Source: Maratus speciosus (lineage: Eukaryota > Arthropoda > Arachnida > Araneae > Salticidae). From it: DNA of 64,000 bases. The stretch is from contig OZ010787.1 in assembly GCA_963932465.1 (NCBI GenBank), positions 12,521,284 to 12,585,283 of the forward strand. The letters are read 5' to 3'. The position numbers and the translations under genes were made by a program. Under the pieces are notes generated by a model. That model ran no database searches and was not told the origin of the DNA. It worked only from the letters and a program-made list of their open reading frames with translations. Position 1 is the first letter of the stretch. Each line of letters starts with the position of its first letter. Positions 11,095 through 21,138 of this stretch are shown here, one piece after another.

Positions 11095-12165
11095 GTGTGT
11101 GAATAGCTTCATTCGTAAAATTGTTTTAGTTACAAATATTTTTACAAAATATTTCAAATATTTATCCTATGGTAAATAAGTACTCCCTTTAATAATAAAG
11201 CATAACATTATAATTTATATTTTTTTTATGCCAACTTTCATCAAAATCAGCTATTTTTACTTAAGTGGAACATTTTTCAAGTGCAAAACTGTGCTTTTCT
11301 TTTAAAGAACCGTCAAATAAAATTTGATATAAAGTAAATATCTTATACTATTCTGTTCATTTTCGTAGCAGAAAGTAAAAGTTTCTTTCCTTGAAGTATG
11401 CTTTGAAATATTTTAACATTTTAAATAGAATAATTCAATAATAATAATAAATTAAAGCTTTTTCTTTCTCAGAACGTTTTAAATTTTCCTACACATATTA
11501 ATATCTCAAAAAACCAGGCTGGTGTTAAGAACCCCTCTTTTTTTTATTGACAAAAGAAAAGAACGAAAAGGAAGAATTTTGGAAAAAAGGTCAAAATATA
11601 TTAAAATTTGCTAAGCAGTCTATGCATATCTTGTACAGTATTTTTAAACAGTCTAGAGTAAAAAAGAATAAAAAATGAAGAAAAAAATCATAGAACAAGT
11701 TAATTCTAAAATTTTGTTACAAAAAAGAAATTTTCTGGCGAAAAATGTTTGGTACTGTCGTGTGACATTGTTCTTATTTCCTCCTCCCCCCTCCTTTTTC
11801 TCTTTTTATATTAGATATTTATATTTTTTTTTACTTATTATTTACTTTTTCTACTTATTATTTATCGTTATTCAACTTGATTTTTCCCCGGTTCATATTA
11901 GATTAAGTACACTGATGTTGATAGTCATTTTGTAGTATATTTTCAAAATGTCTCTGAATCTTGAAATTCAAATATGTTATTCAGATGGAACACATTAAAA
12001 ACATCTAAATGTATTTTTTTGTATTCGGAATAAGTTTTCATAAGGTAATATTTTTTTTAAAAATCGCTGTGCAATTGAATACTGATTTTTTTAAAGAGGG
12101 GGTTATTTACCATAGGAAAAATTGAAAATTATACAATTTGGAATTATACAAATTATGTACAAAGA
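11095..12165. other. AT-rich DNA, no gene seen
   Basis: Long runs of A and T. The longest open frame (about 86 codons near 11675) is dominated by Phe, Tyr, Leu and Ile from T-rich DNA and looks spurious. No element termini recognised. Confidence 0.55.
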
Positions 12166-12243
12166 TGTGCTTCCGATGACGATACAACATTTTAATATTT
12201 TACAACTTAATTTTAAATTAATACATTAATTTTAAGGAATTTT
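12166..12243 (+). repeat. 76-bp dispersed repeat, copy 2
   Basis: Near-identical to 8808-8883, including TTCCGATGACGATACAACAT. The flanking sequences differ, so this is a dispersed rather than a long direct repeat. Confidence 0.7.
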
Positions 12244-12588
12244 TTTATTAGCGCGCAAACGTGGTAAATCGCTAAATATGCTCCCTGTATCTAATATATA
12301 AATCGCCCTGTAACTCGTTCAATTGTATGGAAGTTGAAAAACAATTAATTTAATGATGCGCCAATAAACGCTCGACAGAATAGGCTAAATCGCTATGAAA
12401 CTGCAACAAGGAAACATTTTAAAGACGAAAATAATTTATAAATAAAAAATGAAGAGTATAATATTTTCTTAAAATACGCTTTTAGTTAATAGTTTAATAT
12501 TAATTAATTTAGTATTATATGTTGAAAAATACATACAGAAATACTAAAAAGATAGTTTAAAGATTGTTTCTTTTTATCTGTCGCCCTA

Positions 12589-12592
<4 letters not shown>
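12244..12592. other. AT-rich DNA; possible Helitron 5' end
   Basis: TCTAATATATAAATCGCCCT at about 12290 resembles the TC-leading 5' ends of many Helitrons. No matching 3' hairpin with CTRR was found before the LTR element at 12642, so this is only a possible remnant. Confidence 0.3.

Positions 12593-12641
<49 letters not shown>
12593..12641. repeat. TA microsatellite, target of the LTR element
   Basis: TA tract ending directly at the LTR boundary. The last five bases (TATAT) reappear at 20014-20018 beyond the other LTR and fit a 5-bp target duplication, although a TA tract makes this weak proof. Confidence 0.85.
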
Positions 12642-12643
<2 letters not shown>

Positions 12644-13406
12644 CGAATCAGCGCTACTCCCGTTGTTTCGGTGTAGATCGGGCCGACGTAGGATCGCTCC
12701 CTCTGAGCTGCTAGCATCGTTAGGTAGTCGCCGTGAGTGGTATCCGAGAATTAATGAAAGTTTATGTGAGTCTCTGCGTAAAGAAAGACACAGTGTTTTC
12801 GGGGACCTGATTTATTAATCCTTTATACATCCTTTTGAGAAATCAGGCCCCTTTTGGCTTGAGAGCTGTTCAGTTACTTCTTTATGGACAGGGGAACTTA
12901 GGTGGATCGCAAGGCGATCCCTGGAGAACCGAGTGACGTGGAGTTAGTGCATTCTTTTGATGGTAATAAGCTCTGTCCTGTGACCCGTGCAGCGGTATAA
13001 ATATGCTGTATTTTGCATTATTCCTGCTAGGGGCCGTTGAAGTCAAATGGAGGCGTATTTAAAATTTAATTGATCGTTAGATGAATGATTGATTGCCCGG
13101 GAAAAGGCGGTGGCTCGAGATCGGCCGATTGAATGCAGCAAGACTTACAAATTGCACTTCCTCAGCAAAAGTATTCTTATGAGATGTGCCAAAACGATTT
13201 TTGAAAGTTATCAGGTGCGGTGCGGGAAAAGTGACTTAACAGGGACAACTTCATTCAATCAATTGAGACACAATTACTAAAGCATTTTAAAAGTTTTAAT
13301 TTGAATTTCTGAATTTAAATTTCTGTTTTTTAAAACGGGGATTTCAAATTTTAAAAGGGGCAAAAAGGGATTTTAAAAAGGGGCTTAGCTTTTATCGTTT
13401 CATATC
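12642..13406 (-). repeat. 3' LTR of the gypsy element
   Basis: 765 bp, direct repeat of 19240-20013. On the plus strand both copies begin AACGAATCAGCGCTACTCCC and end ATCGTTTCATATC. The copy lacks the 9-bp TACAATTAC insertion present in the other LTR. The ends are not the usual TG...CA, as also seen in some gypsy lineages. A TATAAATA motif occurs near 13000 on the plus strand; the minus-strand promoter is not obvious. Confidence 0.93.
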
Positions 13407-13420
13407 CCCCCCCCCCCCCC
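13407..13420 (-). other. Polypurine tract
   Basis: Read on the element's strand, a run of about 14 G sits directly before the 3' LTR, where a polypurine tract primes plus-strand DNA synthesis. An all-G tract is unusual; most are mixed A/G. Confidence 0.65.
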
Positions 13421-14718
13421 ACTAAAACAAAGTCCACAGGGCTCGCCTGTAAGACCTGTGGGTCATACTCGTAAATTTAACCCAGGGTTTTTTTTTCAGA
13501 TTTTTATTTGCTCCAGCTCTCAAGTCAATTGGACCTATTTTCACATTCATATATCAAGTTTACATAAAAATATTGGTTACATTAAAACATTGGAATTCTT
13601 TCAATGGTGCTGCAGCAAAATAATAAAAATATATATCTCGAGACATATCTGGATTATAAAAAAAATTTGTCATAAAACAACAGCGTTTTTGATGTTTCCT
13701 TTTCTTTCCAGTTTTTGTTTTAAAGTTTTTGGTATAGTTCGTTGGGAAACATCCTTTTTGTGATTAATTGCAAATTTGCAACCAAAAAATATATAGTCTA
13801 CTGAAATATTCAAAGATAAACATACTGAAAACTATACAACATATTCAAATGTAAACAATATTCACAAATACAGGATATTCAAAAATATAAAATATTCATT
13901 AATACACAATATTCAAAAATATAAAATATTCAATACTACAAAATGTTCAAAAATATAAAATGTTCAAAAATATAAAATGTTCAAAAATATAAAATGTTCA
14001 AAAATAGAAAATATGCACTAATACTATTAACACAAATATATTGTCTACCAAAATGCAATTTGGATACTTTGCATTTCTAAAAATACTGAATTTTCACACT
14101 GAGATAAAATAAAAGTAAAATACACTATAATACTAATAACAACAAACACATTTCTTCTTATTCTACCTTTCTGTTTCGGTAGGGACTTTACTACTTTTTG
14201 ATGCAGCCAAGGGTTATCTTTATGAAAAACAAACTAAGTTGTCTAAAAAGGAAAACTGTAGCTAAAAAATTATAAATATACGCTTGCTATAATTTTCGCC
14301 ATGCCCAGGGTCAGTGTGACATGGGTTTTAATACTCTGAGGTGAATTTCATCCCAAAAATGTGCCACTTGCACGACCGAAAAAGGAAGGTGGGTAAACCA
14401 ATATTCACCTGCAGAGGGGAACAGAAGCAGTTTTGCCAGATTCTCCGTTCAACCTGGAAAGAGAATCCGGGAAAACAGTCCGGCTAAAGATGGGTGGCCA
14501 CGGAGCGGAGGATCCCTTCATATGTCACAAAATCATCATAATAATATAGTTATAAAAATAAACAAAATTCTAACAGTGCTTTTAAACTGTCACCATCATT
14601 CTACGCCGCTGGGGGTTGGGTTACACCCCCAGCTGGGTCCTCGTCCAAATGTTACGAGAAAGGGGGACGATAGGAAAGCAAAAATAAAAAATTGAAAGAT
14701 GAAAGAGATAGATGGGGT
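13421..14718 (-). other. 3' non-coding region of the gypsy element
   Basis: About 1.3 kb between the integrase tail and the polypurine tract with no env-like reading frame, no signal peptide or transmembrane pattern. Near the pol end, about 14607-14632, a GC-rich hairpin GCTGGGGGT...ACACCCCCAGC is visible; downstream of integrase many gypsy elements carry a similar G-rich tail. The middle holds an 18-bp tandem repeat, listed separately. Confidence 0.7.
13884..14030. repeat. 18-bp tandem repeat
   Basis: Units of the form TAAAATGTTCAAAAATA or TAAAATATTCAAAAATA repeat about eight times, with the four central copies nearly identical. Lies in the 3' non-coding part of the gypsy element. Confidence 0.85.
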
Positions 14719-14995
14719 TTATTCATGGTTGAGTTTAAGATTTTGAGGAGGGTGGTAGTATCTTAAATTTGATGAATGGACAATTTCGGAATTTCTCTTA
14801 AAATGTGAACTGGGTTTATCAATTTCAAAGGATACGTCAGAAAGTTCTTTTAAAATGGTGTAGGGGCCAGAATATGGCGAAGTCCGTTTATGGGTATTAG
14901 GATAATGAAATTCTTCATACATCACAATGTCACCAACTTTAAACTTTACAGGAAGGAAACGAGCATCATAACGGACTTTATTCTTTTTATGGTAA
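14719..14995 (-). pseudogene. Integrase C-terminal tail, frameshifted
   Basis: Continues the integrase after a one-base shift near 15005-15015. It reads KKNKVRYDARFLPVKFKVGD then IVMYEEFHYPNTHKRTSPYS, followed by GPYTILKELSD and ends at 14719. The pattern K-x-G-D-x-V...GPY-x-I is the SH3-like C-terminal domain of retroelement integrases, which binds target and viral-type DNA ends. Its loss from the main frame would inactivate the enzyme. Confidence 0.85.
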
Positions 14996-16592
14996 GCAAT
15001 TGTTCTCTTTTAGCCAATTTTCTAGCTTCCTCCACAGGGGGATAATAGCTATTATTTGGTAAAGGAGGATCATATGGTAATTTTCCTAACAATAAATAAC
15101 TAAGGGTGAATTGGGTTACAGAATGAGGAGTATTATTATACTCATATAAGACTTCATCTAAAAGCTTAGTCCAGGGAATTTTCTTGGTTGTGGAATTGAC
15201 TTTACATTTTAATCTAGTGACAATAGTCTGATTTAGGCGTTCAATTTTTCCATTCGTTTCTGGGTGATGGCTGCTCGTCAATCTGGGTTTTACATTGTAA
15301 GTACGAAGAAATCTTTTAAACCTGGAAGCTGTAAATGCTCCATTTCTGTCGGTTAACAATCTATCTGGTACTTGTATTTGAAATAATTGTTTCAAAATGT
15401 TTGTATAAGTTTCGGTAGTTACACTTTTTGAAGGAAAACCCCACACATAGCGAGTTGCAGGGTCAACGACTAAATGCATATATTTTTTTGTAGAATTGTA
15501 ATAATTAAATCCGCCAACAGAGTCTACTGCTAAACATTCAAAAGGTATATCTGTTGGGGTCATTAATTGCAATAAGCCAAATCTTTTTTGCCTACATTTT
15601 TTGTTTATCTGACACGTGTGACAGTGTTTTACAAAATTTTCAATATCCTGATTAATGTTAGGCCAATAATACTGCGGAGAGATTAAATTTATCATCTTAT
15701 AAATTCCAGGATGACCAAATTGTGTGTGGGTTTTATCTAAGAGGGGTAGACGTAAAGACATGGGGACCACAATCTTATACAAACTTTTCTTTTTAATTAC
15801 AACAGCATCATTTATCTCAGTGTACTTTTTACCATCAACTGTTACATTTTCTTTTTTCTGATTGTCTCTTACTGCATTCAAGTCAAGGAGATGTATAATA
15901 TGGGGTAAATTTTCTAAAACAGGCTGTCTAGATAGCATATCAGCTTCAACATTATTGGAGCCTTTTTGGTATTTAATTTCATAGTCAAACATACTAAGTT
16001 TTAGGGACCAGCGGAAAAGACGTCCTCTTAAATTTTTAACACGTTTGAGCCAGGTAAGTGCCGCATGGTCGGTATGTATGACAAATTTTTGACCGTGTAA
16101 ATAATGATAAAATTTATCTAAAGCATCCACAATCGCCAAACATTCTAACTCAGTAATTGCATAATTTTTTTCATAATCGCGAAGATTTCTAGAGTGATAT
16201 GCTATAGGATGTAATGTTCCTTTTTCATCAACTTGTTTCACAACACATCCCACTCCATGACTTGATGCATCTACAAACAAATGACAAGGTGTTTTGGGAT
16301 CAAACAACTTTAATATGGGTTTTTCAATTAAAGCATTTTTTAACTTTTCGAAAGAATTTTGACAATTTTGGTCCCACACATAAGGGACATTTTTCTTCAA
16401 CAAATTGTTGAGAGGGTATCGAATGTTAGCATATTTTGGAATAAATTTGTGATAAACATTTATAGATCCCCAAAAAACTTGTAATTCCTTTACATTCGTA
16501 GGTGGTGTTAATTTCTTAATTGTCTCTATATTAGGGTTGTCAGGTGTGATACAACCATTCGAGACTTCATATCCTAGAAAATTAATTTTGGA
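14946..16592 (-). CDS. RNase H-integrase part of gypsy pol
   Basis: Open from the frameshift near 16593 down to 14946; no ATG is needed because it is the interior of a polyprotein. Numbering from the Leu-Lys-Lys-Asn at 16403: RNase H catalytic residues D45 (LFVDASS), E87 (ITELECLA), D112 (HTDHAALTW) and D155 (EADMLSR). Integrase zinc domain H226-X4-H231-X29-C261-X2-C264 has textbook spacing. The core triad is D294 (AVDSVG), D352 (LTDRNGAF) and E388 (ETNGKIERLN), a D-X35-E arrangement. Upstream of residue 1 the same frame reads NFLGYEVSNGCI, the RT-RNase H connection. All catalytic residues are present, so decay is recent, but frameshifts at both ends cut it off from RT and from its own C-terminus. 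Confidence 0.93.
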   Translation of the reverse strand, partial: SKINFLGYEVSNGCITPDNPNIETIKKLTPPTNVKELQVFWGSINVYHKFIPKYANIRYPLNNLLKKNVPYVWDQNCQNSFEKLKNALIEKPILKLFDPKTPCHLFVDASSHGVGCVVKQVDEKGTLHPIAYHSRNLRDYEKNYAITELECLAIVDALDKFYHYLHGQKFVIHTDHAALTWLKRVKNLRGRLFRWSLKLSMFDYEIKYQKGSNNVEADMLSRQPVLENLPHIIHLLDLNAVRDNQKKENVTVDGKKYTEINDAVVIKKKSLYKIVVPMSLRLPLLDKTHTQFGHPGIYKMINLISPQYYWPNINQDIENFVKHCHTCQINKKCRQKRFGLLQLMTPTDIPFECLAVDSVGGFNYYNSTKKYMHLVVDPATRYVWGFPSKSVTTETYTNILKQLFQIQVPDRLLTDRNGAFTASRFKRFLRTYNVKPRLTSSHHPETNGKIERLNQTIVTRLKCKVNSTTKKIPWTKLLDEVLYEYNNTPHSVTQFTLSYLLLGKLPYDPPLPNNSYYPPVEEARKLAKREQLLTIKRIKSVMMLVSFL

Positions 16593-17810
16593 TTAAAAAA
16601 AATTACACTTTGACAATTTGAGTTTAAGGTTTTCTTGGACACAGATATTAAATAATGTCTCTAAATGACACAAATGTTCCTCTTCATTTTGGGAGAATAC
16701 AATAACATCATCAAAGTAACTACAGGCAAAGTCAATTTTGTGTTTATTAAGGATTCTTCTGAAGGTACGGTTAAACCAAGCAGGCGCGTTTTTCCATCCG
16801 AATGGTAAACGATTCCACTCATATAATCCAAAGGTGGTGGCAAATGCCAGTTTCTCAGTGTCTCGCGGGTGGATAGGAATGTGCCAATATCCACTGGCCA
16901 AATCAAGAGTGGAAAAAACTTTAGCATGCGCCAATTTATCTAACAGGGTGTCTATCCTAGGTAAGGGTTCTGCATCTGTTTTTGTAATGGCATTTAATTT
17001 CCGAAAGTCAATACATAACCGGGTTTTCTTCCCTTCTTCACGTTTATACACCAAAGTTACGGGTGATGAATAAGGGGAATAACTTTCTTTAATGATACCG
17101 GCTCGCAATAAATTTTGAATTTGTTCTTTAATTTCCTCCTCTTCATTAGGGGAAGTGCGATATGCTCTTAAAGAAACGGGGAGGTCTGATGTTAATTGTA
17201 TTCTCTGGGGTTCAATGTTTACACAGCCTACATCATATTTATCTTTAGCGAAAATACAGACATATTTGGATAGAAGAGCAGGTAATTGTTCCTTGACAGT
17301 CTGAACATTTGGCACATGTTCAGTGGTCTCGAACAACTCCGGCTCAAAATTTTCTTCGAATATATCTGCATTTTCAATTTCTGGCTGGCTAGTATATGTT
17401 TCTGATAAATGTAAGGTATGATGAGATGGATTTGTTGCAATATTGTCCATGAGAGGTACTCTCTTATTATCTTGAGTGATTTGCATTTTAACACAGTCAA
17501 TATTTAATTTAAACAGTTTACAGTGGGGTAGCCCAATCAAAGCATAAGGTAATTGGTTATTAATTATAAAAAGTTCAACATTCTTAGAGATACGTCCTAA
17601 TTTCAAACTAACAAGGCATTTTTCTTTCAAAGTAAGAACACCTTGTGTTTGTGTGACCGATATACTCTGCTGAACTTTACATATTTTTAGGTTAAGTTTG
17701 TGGGCTAAGTGACAAGGAATAACACTGATTGAACTCCCTGTATCGATCAAACAAGGTAGTGAGTCTTCACTTTTAACATCAGTAACTTTTTGACAATTTC
17801 TATTTGATTT
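16593..17810 (-). CDS. Protease-reverse transcriptase part of gypsy pol
   Basis: Frame open from 17810 to a stop at 16593. Numbering from the Met at 17750: an aspartic protease active site is at residues 3-6 (DTGS, preceded by LPCLI) with the flap/ALIG-like region LPYALIGLPH near 69. RT starts around residue 200; LCIDFRKLNAITKTD, the catalytic D283 in STLDLASGYW and YFDD at 345-348 are all intact. The frame ends at KCNFF in a T8 run (plus-strand A8) where a one-base slip moves the reading into the RNase H frame. The usual MPFG-x-xNAP motif reads LPFGWKNAPAWF. Relative to gag the pol frame is shifted, so the living element would have used ribosomal frameshifting or similar; this is inferred. 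Confidence 0.93.
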   Translation of the reverse strand, partial: KSNRNCQKVTDVKSEDSLPCLIDTGSSISVIPCHLAHKLNLKICKVQQSISVTQTQGVLTLKEKCLVSLKLGRISKNVELFIINNQLPYALIGLPHCKLFKLNIDCVKMQITQDNKRVPLMDNIATNPSHHTLHLSETYTSQPEIENADIFEENFEPELFETTEHVPNVQTVKEQLPALLSKYVCIFAKDKYDVGCVNIEPQRIQLTSDLPVSLRAYRTSPNEEEEIKEQIQNLLRAGIIKESYSPYSSPVTLVYKREEGKKTRLCIDFRKLNAITKTDAEPLPRIDTLLDKLAHAKVFSTLDLASGYWHIPIHPRDTEKLAFATTFGLYEWNRLPFGWKNAPAWFNRTFRRILNKHKIDFACSYFDDVIVFSQNEEEHLCHLETLFNICVQENLKLKLSKCNFF

Positions 17811-17857
17811 TTATAGCTAGCTTTTTCTTTTTGTATATGTCCGGACATAAGAAACCG

Positions 17858-19000
17858 TTATTGATTACTAGATATATTTTCGGAGGACTCATTAGCTCTA
17901 TGGTCTGGGTTGGAGTTTGCACCAGTTATATTGGGACTAGGGGTTGGAACTGCTAAGACTTGTTGTCGAAAAGGGCAGTCTCCCACCCAATGATACGCAT
18001 TTGGTATTCCTATATTAAGGCAAACTCTGCATGGGTAGGGGGGCAAAGTGGTCTGGTGATGTACATTTGGTCTCGGTTGAACATTTGACGTCGGTCTAAA
18101 TGTATTTTGGGGATTTCGTGTTTGATTAGATGCAAAAGGTCGAATAGAGGGGTTTTGATAGGGAACTCTGTAGTTCCACTGCCGGTTATAATTCTGTCCT
18201 GTCTCATATGGGGGGGGGGCGAAAGGGTCGCCATTGTCGGTATTGATTGGGGTTTTGCAGGCTTGCGTCAACTTTGCTCTCATTTCCTTTTCTGTCCAGT
18301 TTCTGTTTGCAAATTCTGAATACTAATTCACGCCATGAATGTGTAGTTAAGGGATTGCTTGCAATAACTAACTTTTGCATTTCTAACGGCAAGCCCTCAG
18401 TTAGTCCTTCCAAGATAAGCTTCTGGTCTAACCCTAAGGTTCTCCCTATTTTAGTCTTTTTTGATAGTATTCGTTCAGGTCCTCTCCAATTTTATATCTA
18501 ATACTGGAAAAATCAGTTAAAGAAAGAGTGTCAGGAATTTCGTAATGTTCATTTAACAAAATGACAAATTCGGACCAATGCATCACATTTAGACAATTAT
18601 TAATGTATAACGTAAGTGCACTGTCCTTTAAGTATTTCTGTATGTGCCTAATTTTCCAGCAGTCGTCTTTTTCCTGGTCTATACAGACACTCTCGAAATA
18701 GGCTAGCTATACGACCCAAACCATATCCGAATTAGGCGAAAACCCAATAATATCAGGTTCTATGGACATTTTCGGGCAAGCGGTTACTGAGTTGTGACCA
18801 GACCCAGCTTGAGCTGACAGGATCTGTTCACCTAATGTTGTTACATTATGTGTCTGTGTGGCAACCCCGGACTTCTAACTACCTTTGTCTTCAGGTTTAA
18901 GACCTGAACTCCCATCGTTACTCGGGAGCTGATTTTTCTCGTTTCCAGAGTCACATGACTTATTTTCCAAGTCGTTCACTTTTTCAGTAGGGGTACTCAT
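17858..19000 (-). pseudogene. Gag of the gypsy element, decayed
   Basis: Structural protein that would package the element's RNA. The likely start is the ATG at 19000 (MSTPTEKVNDLENKSC). An in-frame stop follows after about 40 codons (DKGS-stop near 18878), another near 18711, and frameshifts occur near 18460 and 18300. The capsid-like part reads LEGLTEGLPLEMQKLVIASN around 18413. The C-terminal piece (18283-17858) is intact, with a PPPY motif in DPFAPPPYETG, a Gln/Asn/Pro-rich basic stretch and one zinc knuckle C-X2-C-X9-H-X4-C (CRVCLNIG...HWVGDC), whose X9 gap is longer than the retroviral X4. It ends at SSENISSNQ. Nucleic-acid binding by the knuckle is the family role. Confidence 0.85.
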
Positions 19001-19239
19001 GTTGTAATACAAAATATCACAGGATTACACAAAAATATAAGGCACAATTTAAACACATAAGAATAAAAATGGAATATTTTTTTTAGAGCTTTCTTTTCGT
19101 CCTTTTGCTGAAAACAGATTCGTCATTTTCCCACTTTTTTAGGATTTTGTTACACACCTCCTGAGTTTTGCTGGAATTAATTGCTGGAACTCTGGGATTT
19201 GACCCGCGTAAATGCACCGTCGTGCCGACTTTTCAATGT
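19001..19239 (-). other. Leader of the gypsy element
   Basis: Between the 5' LTR and gag. I could not place a convincing primer-binding site (a TGG-leading stretch complementary to a tRNA 3' end) next to the LTR on the element's strand. Confidence 0.6.
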
Positions 19240-20013
19240 AACGAATCAGCGCTACTCCCGTTGTTTCGGTGTAGATCGGGCCGACGTAGGATCGCTCCCT
19301 CTGAGCTGCTAGCATCGTTAGGTAGTCGCCGTGAGTGGTATCCGAGAATTAATGAAAGTTTATGTGAGTCTCTGCGTAAAGAAAGACACAGTGTTTTCGG
19401 GGACCTGATTTATTAATCCTTTATACATCCTTTTGAGAAATCAGGCCCCTTTTGGCTTGAGAGCTGTTCAGTTACTTCTTTATGGACAGGGGAACTTAGG
19501 AGGATCGCAAGGCGATCCCTGGAGAGTCGAGTGACGTGGAGTTAGGGCATTCTTTTGATGGTAAAAAGCTCTGTCCTGTGACCCGTGCAGCGGTATAAAT
19601 ATGCTGTATTTTGCATTATTCCTGCTAGGGGCCATTGACATCAAATAGAGGCGTATTTAAAATTTAATTCGTCGTTAGCTGAATGATTGATTGCCCGGGA
19701 AAAGGCGGTGGCTCGAGATCGGCCGATTGAATGCAGCAAGACTTACAAATTGCACTTACTCAGCAAAAGTATTCTTATGAGATGTGCCAAAACGATCTTT
19801 GAAAGTTATAAGGTGCGATGCGGGAAAAGTGACTTAACAGGGGCAACTTCATTCAATCAATTGAGACACAATTACTACAATTACTAAAGCATTTTAAAAG
19901 TTTTAATTTGAATTTCTGAATTTAAATTTCTGTTTTTTAAAACGGGGATTTCAAATTTTAAAAGGGGCAAAAAGGGATTTTAAAAAGGGGCTTAGCTTTT
20001 ATCGTTTCATATC
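19240..20013 (-). repeat. 5' LTR of the gypsy element
   Basis: 774 bp, the partner of 12642-13406, with a 9-bp insertion near 19876. About 15-18 substitutions separate the copies by eye. Confidence 0.93.
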
Positions 20014-20385
20014 TATATATTTAATAAATTCTCTTGCTAGCGCTTTGTACCAAGCTTTAAAAAAAAATCAGTAAATTTTTCATAATCGAATTTGGTGCCC
20101 ACGCCAAATTAAAGTATTTAACGGAAAGTTTTGGGAAAAAAGCATGAAATGCAAAAAAAAAAAAAAATAGGTGTGGCTTTCAAGATGAGCATTAAATGCT
20201 TATAAAACAGTGCTTTTAAAAAGACTATTTTTTACTTTTATACGTATTCTTATTTTTATTAATAAATACTCAAATATAGAAGGTAAAATATTGTCATATA
20301 AATATATCATCTTTCACTAAATATTTTTGCCTCTGTGTCACATCTGCCACTCTCTTTCAACTTGCTAAAGTGTACAATGTGTACT
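20014..20385. other. AT-rich DNA, no gene seen
   Basis: Flank of the LTR element; a run of about 14 A near 20154-20167. No element ends recognised. Confidence 0.55.
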
Positions 20386-20398
20386 ACTTGTGACACGA

Positions 20399-20642
20399 GG
20401 GCCCCACCAGTAGCCTAGAGGTTCTGCTCTCAAAGCTGGTAGACGGGAGTTCCTGGGTTCGAACCCAATCGCGCCCATCGGCCTAATTGTTCGGAGGTTT
20501 CCGTGGTTTTCTTCGAACCTTGGATTTCCTTGCATAAATACGGGTTAGGTTCCCTTAGAAAACCCCCACGGGGGGCACCCTCCCCCCTTTGGACCCATAT
20601 CCCTCGTGTAGGTAATTGGTCACCATAAACAACACCAACACC
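20399..20642 (+). mobile_element. tRNA-derived SINE, full length
   Basis: Begins GGGCCCCACCAGTAGCCTAG with a pol III A box (TAGCCTAGAGG) and a B box (GGGTTCGAACCC), then a unique body (CGGCCTAATTGTTCGGAGG, GGGTTAGGTTCCCTTAGAAA) and a short ACACCAACACC tail. Flanked by a 13-bp target duplication ACTTGTGACACGA (20386-20398 and 20643-20655). No reading frame; it would be copied by a LINE reverse transcriptase. Two further copies lie at 45364 and 51398. Confidence 0.93.
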
Positions 20643-20655
20643 ACTTGTGACACGA

Positions 20656-21130
20656 ATGACAGAATTCAAAATATTGACTCAAAATATTTTTTCAAAATAT
20701 TGTTCAATATTTCACAGATCTCAAATAGTATCAAACGTGTCTTTTTTTTTTTTTTTTTTTTTTTGTAAAGATAGAGAAAATCATGCAGTAAAGGGTTAAG
20801 AACCAGGTGGATTACTTTCAGCCCGAAGGATGAAATAATTTTCATTCACCACATGCATACAAGTTTGTGATATTTTAGTACAGATTCGAAATGAAATAGA
20901 TTAGTTCGACTGTTGGTTTATCTTTATTTTTAATTGACCTAAAAAATTACTGTACTTTTGAAACACAGTGTCGCAGACGCTGATATAACCTAGTTTGGAA
21001 GAGATGGAAACATAAGAATGTGACTGTCAGATACCAATCAACTCTAACCAAAAAAAGTATCATATTCATAGTATAAAATAAATAAAAAAATGTTTGAAAT
21101 CTGAATTAATATATCTTATGTTTTTTATTC
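20656..21130. other. AT-rich DNA with a T-run
   Basis: Poly-T of about 22 bases at 20743-20764. Nothing else recognised. Confidence 0.5.
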
Positions 21131-21138
21131 ATCTAGAG

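Larger units (their letters stand above)
12642..20013 (-). mobile_element. Ty3/gypsy LTR retrotransposon, complete but inactive
   Basis: A 7.37-kb element on the minus strand: 5' LTR 19240-20013, leader, gag 19000-17858, protease-RT 17810-16593, RNase H-integrase 16592-14946, integrase tail to 14719, a ~1.3-kb 3' non-coding stretch, a G-run polypurine tract and the 3' LTR 13406-12642. Order protease-RT-RNase H-integrase is the Ty3/gypsy order. The LTRs differ at only about 2% of positions by eye plus one 9-bp insertion, so the insertion is fairly recent, yet gag carries stops and frameshifts and pol carries two frameshifts. There is no env-like frame between integrase and the 3' LTR. Insertion into a TATATA tract matches the target taste known for some insect gypsy/17.6-type elements. 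Confidence 0.95.

Noticed and set aside
11675..11935. 86-codon frame rich in Phe/Tyr/Leu
   Set aside because: T-rich low-complexity DNA; hydrophobicity is a compositional artefact.
12290..12592. Second Helitron
   Set aside because: Only a 5'-like end was found; no hairpin plus CTRR end.
12564..12818. Open frame crossing the TA microsatellite into the LTR
   Set aside because: Tyr-Ile repeats come from the TA tract, and the rest is LTR sequence repeated at 19240.
13089..13280. 63-codon frame inside the LTR, conserved in both LTRs
   Set aside because: Conservation is explained by recent LTR duplication; orientation is opposite to the element and no motif is visible.
14588..14640. GC-rich hairpin considered as a terminator or riboswitch
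   Set aside because: Lies just after integrase in a gypsy element and matches the G-rich pol tail region; bacterial-type regulation does not apply.
16661..17500. Overlapping frames on both strands within pol
   Set aside because: Shadows of the RT frame; no independent motif.
19173..19196. TGGAACTCTGGGATTTGACC, resembling the complement of a tRNA 3' end
   Set aside because: It is on the plus strand, opposite to the direction needed for a primer-binding site of this minus-strand element, and not adjacent to the LTR.
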